Of a stretch of 64,000 bases of DNA, positions 58,135 through 64,000 are shown in pieces. Location of the stretch: assembly GCA_032629725.1 (NCBI GenBank), contig JAFEVB010000015.1:1116001-1180000 (forward strand), written 5' to 3'. The position numbers and the translations under genes are program-made. The notes under the pieces are model-generated. The model was given only the letters and a program-made list of their open reading frames with translations, was not told the origin of the DNA and did no database searches. The stretch's first letter is position 1. Each line of letters starts with the position of its first letter. Origin of the DNA: Gremmenia infestans. Its lineage: Eukaryota > Ascomycota > Leotiomycetes > Helotiales > Hamatocanthoscyphaceae.

Positions 58135-60422
58135 ATGAATGAAAAGACCTCTAAGTCGCAGCAGCAGCAGCAGCAGGCGGGCGTTGATCCACGGCTCCGT
58201 ATACGTGAGCCGAAAATGCGGCTGCTGCTGCGGCAGCGGCAGTTACCGCTATACATAATCGTAGAGCACGTGTCCAAGATCGTTATCGCTATCGTCTTGG
58301 CTGTGTGTCTGTGGCTATGGGTGTATGACGAGAAGATGGGTAGGAATAAGGGGGGAGGTGAGGTAGTGCTGGTGAAGAGCGGTTGGAGATGGAGCGAAGT
58401 GAGTGATTGATTGATTGTGGGGTAGAGTGAGGAGGCGGATGCGGAAGCTAATGGGAAGTAGGTTGAGGCTAAGAGGGAGGTTAAATGGCAACCTTGCTAT
58501 GAGAAGTATGATTGTGCGAAGCTTGATGTGAGTCGAGCTCTGTAACGTTTAGAGGAAGAGTGATTGATTAATAGATAAGGTTCCGCTGGATTGGCTAGAT
58601 CCAAGTGAGAAGCGTCGGGCTGCGATTGCAATTTTGCGATTCAATGCCACGGATAGAAAGGATTACAAGGGCCCTGTATTTATCAACCCAGGTATGTACT
58701 TCTACTAATTTATATACAAATATAATATTGACGAAAGAAAATTAGGTGGGCCAGGTGGATCTGGTATCTGGTTTGTGAAGCACTTGGGTCCTTACTACCA
58801 ATCTGTTATCGGCAAGAACCATGTGAGTATTCATGGTCCTTTCATATCCGCGATATTCAAACTGACAAGCCCCAGGACATCATCAGTTTTGATCCTCGTG
58901 GTGGTAAGTAACTCCTCTCCTGATATATACACGCGGCTAATTTTCATAGTCGGCGCCTCAAGCCCTCGCATTTCATGCTGGGAAGATACGCAAGATTCTA
59001 AAATATGGAATTTTAAAGATGTAGACGTGCTTGACGCTCATCCAGGAAGTCTGTATGATGCGTACGCTCATGCTGCAGCATCCTCACAGCAGTGTGCTTC
59101 TATCCTCCAACCTTCCACAGAATCTGAGTTGGGGGTTGGAAGTTTCATCTCCACTGCATCGGTGGCAAGGGATATGCTTGAGATCATGACGAAAGTTGGT
59201 GAAGAAAAATTGAAATACTGGGGCTTCAGCTATGGGACGTACTTGGGAGCGACGTTTGCTGCTATGTTTCCGGACAAAGTCGGCAGAATGGTAAACGATG
59301 GGAACGTCGATGCTGTGGAATATTCTGCTGGACGTGGAATCCATTTCATCCAGGATGCTGACAAAATCATGGCTGCTTTCTACCATTTCTGTCACGTTGG
59401 TGGACTGGAGCTGTGCGCCTTTCATCTGGATTCAGAAAAAATTATTGAGACCAGGCTTGCACAATTGCTAGAAAATATCAGGAAAAATCCTGTTATAGTG
59501 CCAGGCACGGCGTCTTCGAGCGGGAGGCCACAGATCGTCTCATATTCCAAGGTGAAGAGGATGATTGGCAGCACGCTTTATCGGCCGCTTGTCATGTTCC
59601 CTGCTCTTGCTGACGCTCTTGCTGCTCTTGAAAAGGGGGATGGAACAGTTTTCTTGGAACTCGCCACCCAGAAGTTCGATGATCCATTGCTTTGTGAAAC
59701 GCGGTACAGCGTGCAAGAGGGCGGGGACCCAACAGATCCCACCCCTGAGACGCCAGAAGCTGAGGCAAGCGAGGATGCTGGAACCACGATCCTTTGCTCA
59801 GATGGTGGTTGGATGAATGATACGGTTGATGAATTTGCATCGTATGTTGATGGGTTGATGATAAGGAGCAAGAGTGTCGGTGCGATCATGGCGGAAATGA
59901 GGTTAGCATGCGTGCATTGGAGTGTGCAGGCAAAGTGGAAGTTTAATGGTTTGACCAGAGGACCCACTGAACACGCGTCTCGCAGCTGACGAAAACAGGA
60001 CCCTTTGAAGGCAACACAAGCCACCCAATCCTTTTCATCGCCAACAGAGCAGATAACGTAACCCCTCTTCGGAGTGCTCAAATGAATGCGAAGGGATTTC
60101 CAGGTTCCGTAATCCTGGTGCAGAATGGATACGGGGTAGGCCGGCATTCCCCCCGTCCTTCTTTTTCCTTATTTTGCCTTCTGCAGCTGCTAAGTCCTCA
60201 AAATAGCACACGTCCCTCTCGGCGCCTTCCAAATGCACCGCGAAGATCATTCGAGCATACTTCCAAAACGGAACACTGCCCGCCCCAGACACAGTCTGCG
60301 AGCCAGACCTGACCCCATTTGAGCCGTACAATGCCACAAGCTCCATCGATGAAAGCTGTGATGACCACGAACTGAATGTTGCTCTTTTCGAATTGATGAA
60401 AGCACCCGTCGTTGGTGCATGA
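58135..60422 (+). CDS. Membrane-anchored alpha/beta hydrolase with TAP-like C-terminal domain
   Basis: Eight exons (58135-58398, 58462-58527, 58580-58691, 58746-58822, 58876-58903, 58950-59948, 59999-60135, 60207-60422) keep frame to 632 residues. A polyglutamine run and basic N terminus are followed by one hydrophobic segment (about 41-63) that would act as a signal anchor. The hydrolase core shows the oxyanion loop FINPGGPGGSG, ISFDPRGVGAS, the nucleophile Ser276 in GFSYGTYLG, and the TAP-like C-terminal end with FIANRADNVTPL (acid) and QNGYGHTSL (His). Enzymes of this family include tripeptidyl aminopeptidases and other exo-hydrolases; the substrate here is unknown. One intron (59949-59998) has a weak donor (GTTTGA) but restores the conserved GPFEGNTSHP. 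Confidence 0.85.
58156..58176 (+). repeat. CAG trinucleotide repeat encoding polyglutamine
   Basis: Seven consecutive CAG-type codons near the start of the hydrolase gene give a short Gln run in the predicted cytoplasmic tail. Such runs vary in length between strains. Confidence 0.8.
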
Positions 60423-60532
60423 GTCTGTCCCTTTTGTTAGATTACCGGCGTTTTACCAAGGGAAGGATACATACCCGTAGAATTATTATACCCCGGATAG
60501 ACCCCATCCACGAAACCACGCAGCAATTAAAA

Positions 60533-62074
60533 TCAATCGAACAACCACAATAACTCCACAACCCGATCCATGCCCACCTTCTTCATTCCTATTTCTTCGG
60601 CCCTTTCGAGGTAAGTCTGTCGCACGCCTTCCTCTAGCACGACAGTCTCCACCATCCCAAACGACCTCTTTTGATCCCTCCCCATCTTTTCCCTCAACGG
60701 CCCAATGTGATGCATAAATTTCCACACATCATCCGACCATGTCAGCTCAACACCCTTCAGATCTGTCTCGCTTATGCCCCTGGGATACTCAGCAATCGAA
60801 TATCCATTACTCAATACCACATCACCCTCAAATAGCCACCTCATCAGAATGCCCTCGTCTCCACACGCCTTGGACACCTTAGCAACAGCTGGCATATCAA
60901 TATGAAACCAAGACCTCCAATGATGAATCGTAAGCATCTGTCTCCCATTCTCGAAATAACCTGCCGGCTCAGCGAAACCACCATGGATATCCATCTGATT
61001 AAGCCCCAAATCAAAAGTCGGCCGGACAGGCGAATGAGCGTCCAAACACTCATTGAAAATTTGATCACCTTGTTCGCTCTCTGAGCTCATGCACGAGTCC
61101 CAAACCTCAGGCTGGGTCAGGATGCGAGCGAGTGGCACAGAGATGAAGATTCCGCCACCGCCGTATGGTTGGATGCCGAAGATGCGGATTTGGTCCATGT
61201 TGTCTGATGCGGCTGAGATGATGAGTTCTTGGGATGAGTCGTAAGCGTTATTCAGGTGCGTAAGGAGGGTGGGAAGAGAAGGAATGAATGTATCGTCGTC
61301 TATTAGGACAAGCCATTCAGTCTTCTCGGTGCGAGCGTCGTAAAGTTCCTTGACGAGTGAGAAGTACGCGTTTGAGAAGAAGAGGGAAGAATTGGCAAGA
61401 GTAGCTTTTATATTCAAGTGTTCAAGTTGTGATTGCAGTTCGGCTAGCTCGTTCTCTTGAGCGTCCGAGACGGCAACATAGATGGAACTAGAGGTGTTGG
61501 AGAGCCAGTGTTCAAGGTTGGGGAATGCTTCAGGCAGACGGGAGGCACTGGTTGCTATGCCGAAGGATATTATCGAAGTGTCGACCTCTGGGGAAGAAGG
61601 GACATGGAGTGCCAACGGCGGAAAGCTATCAATGCTTGTGCTTCTGTTCCACACTGCTTCCTCGTCTAGAATCTGCGGGGTATTAAACAGGTATTCTCCT
61701 TCCAGCTTGGTGAGCGTTTCACGCTTGCCGTTGGAGGCTTTCGGGATGATAGTTCGTCTGCTATAAGTGAAGCTGGGCGTCAATTCGTACTTCGCGAGGT
61801 GGGCAAGATCCATGATCTGGGGTTGAGTTTGTGGCTCTGGTACTGGCTCGCGCTGAGCATCTGGCGGAGTTGGCTTTTTGGCATCGAAACTCTGAGTCTT
61901 TGATTCTGGTTGGGGACGTAAGATGTCATGTAAATCCCATCTTGCTGGACGAAGAAAGCTTCCTTCTTCATCATGTTGCAATAGTACCAATGTGGCAATG
62001 ATACAGAGAGCCAAGGAAACGAGGGAGAGGCTTCTCCTGCTCCGAGACAATGCGAAGACCGAAAGTGCGCCCAT
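60533..62074 (-). CDS. Fringe-like Golgi glycosyltransferase (type II membrane protein)
   Basis: A single exon. The start chosen is the ATG at 62074 (513 residues) because it places a short basic cytoplasmic tail before one hydrophobic anchor (LSLVSLALCIIATLVLL); the frame also allows an ATG at 62209. After a Pro/Gln-rich stem the catalytic domain contains ISFGIATSASRLPEAFPN, the DxD-type metal motif Asp259-Asp-Asp (WLVLIDDDTFIPS), YGGGGIFISVPLA and HHWRSWFHID. This is the pattern of the fungal Fringe-like/DUF604 group related to GT31, which transfers sugars to glycans in the Golgi. Donor and acceptor are unknown. It converges with the hydrolase gene, about 110 bases between stops. Confidence 0.85.
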   Translation of the reverse strand: MGALSVFALSRSRRSLSLVSLALCIIATLVLLQHDEEGSFLRPARWDLHDILRPQPESKTQSFDAKKPTPPDAQREPVPEPQTQPQIMDLAHLAKYELTPSFTYSRRTIIPKASNGKRETLTKLEGEYLFNTPQILDEEAVWNRSTSIDSFPPLALHVPSSPEVDTSIISFGIATSASRLPEAFPNLEHWLSNTSSSIYVAVSDAQENELAELQSQLEHLNIKATLANSSLFFSNAYFSLVKELYDARTEKTEWLVLIDDDTFIPSLPTLLTHLNNAYDSSQELIISAASDNMDQIRIFGIQPYGGGGIFISVPLARILTQPEVWDSCMSSESEQGDQIFNECLDAHSPVRPTFDLGLNQMDIHGGFAEPAGYFENGRQMLTIHHWRSWFHIDMPAVAKVSKACGDEGILMRWLFEGDVVLSNGYSIAEYPRGISETDLKGVELTWSDDVWKFMHHIGPLREKMGRDQKRSFGMVETVVLEEGVRQTYLERAEEIGMKKVGMDRVVELLWLFD

Positions 62075-63636
62075 CGTTGGTTGAGAATAGAGGATGGGAG
62101 AAAGCTTTCCAAAGTGTTTGGCGCCCATCGATGATATATGAACGTGCAGGAAATTAACAATTGCCGCAATGCTGGAAGCGGTACAAGGGCCGATAAGGTC
62201 TTGATCCACAAGACGGGGGTGGAGTATAAGGGGTACTGTTGATCGTAATCGACTGCTCTACCTCTTAATTCATTTGATATAATAGAAGCGAGGAAAAATT
62301 GCAAATGTTGATAAACATCAAAAGTTGGCTAGGAGAAGTCAAATATGGAACTCTCCTCGCAAACATCTTCTCTTGGTAAAACGACCAAAACTGAATCTCC
62401 TCAAGTGTCGCAACGCACATTCAGGCTGTTTTAGAGACGTTACAGCTTAACGCAGGTCCCCGGAAACCACAGGCAGGGTTGCGTTGATACTTGCAAGGGT
62501 AGAGACATGAAAAACTCGACTGAGAATCACTGGATAGGAGCAGAACTACACGTTGCGGTATTAGATTATTACACATCTGGCTGCTAATTTATCCTAGAAC
62601 AGCCTATTTTAACTTGACGATTGATAGTAGATGTTGAACAGCCGTCAATGAATAAATCTGCTAGTATTCTTAAAAGGGGCCAGCTTCCTCCCACTTCCCA
62701 CAAGCAGCATTCTGCCTCCGTAGAAACGGGAGCGCTAACGTCATTACCCATGTACCTTATCTCCACTAACATTAAGGTGCTGATCGCTACTGTACACCCC
62801 AGATCCTGGGGGCTTCGTCATGCCCAGCCGAGCGCTGATTCGAGGACGCCCTCAATTTTGGTCAAGGGTCGCAGAAATAAGGTAACTAAGCCGACTCTCC
62901 CCAGACGAAACAGGAAACATCCGATAATCGCCTTCTCCTTTCTTTTACTTCATATACGTATTTCACCCCGGGCAATTCAACAGGCAATTCAAATTTGAGC
63001 TTCTGATCAAGATGTGAGACGTAAATAACTATTTATTCTGATTAAAACTACTATAAAAGCATGTACTCCCAGTCTTCTAGACAGGGGCAGGCTTGATGTT
63101 ACTTTAACCTTGCTCGCTTTTCAAAGTCTACTACTCCCCCTAATTATATATTCCGCAAAAGCTAGCTTGGTTTTGCGGTTATTAATAAACTTGTCATACT
63201 GTAGGCGCAGGATTCCATCTATTTAGATGTGGGGAGTATTTAAGACCCACCCTGAAGCGAGCCCCTGCTTATCTAGCCCCTTTCCCCTGAAAATCGGCTG
63301 AATTGGTGAAAGCTTATCGCAAGTGAAACCGGAACATTGTTGATCAGTACTTTTTTCTACTCCATACTCCGTACTTTTACTCATATGCAACCCTGCATCA
63401 AATGTTGCACCCTTGTAGTGACCCTACTTGATGCTCGATGGTTCACCCACACCAAAGGACGACTTCTGCCGACGCGTCGATCACGAAGATCTCCCCACAG
63501 GCAAGACCAAACGGAGTACTGCGGCAAGACACGTGAAATGCTACACGGTTAAAGCTCCTCTGCTTCTCACGGTGTCGTTTCATACAAAAATAGACCCACC
63601 TTATCAGTCGTCATCTGTTCAGTTTCTAGCTTCAAC
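62075..63636. other. Intergenic region, no gene seen
   Basis: Upstream DNA of the glycosyltransferase gene and the 3' flank of the right-edge gene. A 125-codon frame at 62621-62998 (plus) shows no motif. The 63000-63230 part is AT-rich and may be degraded repeat, though CpG is not absent. Confidence 0.35.
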
Positions 63637-64000
63637 CTACTCGAGAGCGAACATGCCCCCATGCCATCCATAGGCACGATTCAGACGCCTTCCCATCCAC
63701 CTCGCATTTCGGAAGGGAATCTTGCCTACGGGATGTGGCTCATGGAACTGAATGCTGCGTTCTACGTCCAGATCTGAAGGGGTAAACTGCCAAACCGATC
63801 CGTACAGCTTTTCAGGTGCGAATCCTGTCGCAGCCATTGCAAAGAGGAAATCTGCCCAGGAAATTTCGCCTGGAAGGTCATTTTGTGATGGCTTGTAGAA
63901 TAGCACCTTGAAGACTTTGAAGGAACGGGCCTTGAGGGTGAATATAGGCTGTCTATCTTCATCTATTTGCGCACCTGCCCCTTCCAACGAGCCGTTTGGA
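63637..64000 (-). CDS. 3' part of a conserved fungal protein of unknown function (partial)
   Basis: The frame is open from the right edge of the window to the stop at 63637, about 120 residues. It contains FKVLFYKPSQNDLPGEISWA, GFAPEKLYGSVWQFTP, VERSIQFHEPHP, GKIPFRNARWMGRRLNRAYG and ends in Ala-Leu-Glu. I know this ending from many uncharacterised ascomycete proteins, where it is the C-terminal domain, but no function is established. The 5' part lies beyond the window. Confidence 0.7.
   Translation of the reverse strand, partial: PNGSLEGAGAQIDEDRQPIFTLKARSFKVFKVLFYKPSQNDLPGEISWADFLFAMAATGFAPEKLYGSVWQFTPSDLDVERSIQFHEPHPVGKIPFRNARWMGRRLNRAYGWHGGMFALE

Noticed and set aside
1..64000. tRNA genes, CRISPR arrays, operons, prokaryotic promoters
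   Set aside because: No cloverleaf with A and B boxes was recognised by eye, and gene structure is clearly eukaryotic; a tRNAscan run would be needed to exclude tRNAs fully.
1..64000. Secondary-metabolite gene cluster
   Set aside because: Oxidoreductases, NmrA-like proteins and a Zn2Cys6 factor are present, but no PKS, NRPS, terpene synthase, DMATS or P450 backbone gene is seen in the window.

Overview
This window is nuclear DNA from a filamentous ascomycete (Pezizomycotina). The evidence is the many 45-90 nt introns with GT(A/G)AGT-type donors and (C/T)AG acceptors, genes on both strands with individual promoters, and fungal-specific families: a CFEM-domain PTH11-like receptor, Zn2Cys6 regulator, CE5 cutinase, BNI4-like scaffold and NmrA-like proteins. 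A CpG-free, TpA-rich stretch near 0.9-1.14 kb looks like a RIP-degraded repeat. The sequence alone does not fix the class. I reconstructed exon structures by reading splice sites and keeping frame; introns are listed in the entries.

Layout. 0-2.3 kb: 3' tail of a gene, then AT-rich DNA. 2.4-8.0 kb: a 1743-residue ankyrin protein with a nucleotidyltransferase-like N-terminal region. 8.4-12 kb: a small F-box-like protein and a decayed Gfo/Idh/MocA dehydrogenase. 12-19 kb: Mn superoxide dismutase without a transit peptide, a secreted histidine-acid phosphatase, mitochondrial trimethyllysine dioxygenase (first step of carnitine synthesis) and an intact Gfo/Idh/MocA oxidoreductase. 20-26 kb: CFEM receptor, a small membrane protein, a GH114-like glycosidase and a small secreted cysteine-rich protein. 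27-38 kb: housekeeping genes (tRNA dihydrouridine synthase DUS1, BNI4-like septum scaffold, SWC5 chromatin-remodelling subunit) with one unrecognised broken gene. 39-46 kb: an FAD-linked lactone-oxidase-type enzyme, a decayed STAND-type signalling gene and a secreted CE5 esterase. 46-55 kb: two NmrA-like genes around a large Ser/Thr-rich GPI-anchored wall protein, then a frameshifted ABM-domain gene and a Zn2Cys6 regulator. 56-62 kb: a minimal caspase-like protein, a membrane-anchored TAP-like alpha/beta hydrolase and a Golgi-type fringe-like glycosyltransferase. 63.6-64 kb: the 3' end of another gene.

The genes do not form one biosynthetic cluster: no PKS, NRPS, terpene synthase or P450 is visible. 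What stands out is a mosaic of conserved single-copy genes and accessory genes for the cell surface, secretion and signalling, with four broken genes among them. The least explained intact gene is the nucleotidyltransferase-like ankyrin protein. The most system-like neighbourhood is 51-57 kb: NmrA-like sensor, ABM relic, Zn2Cys6 regulator, caspase-like protein.
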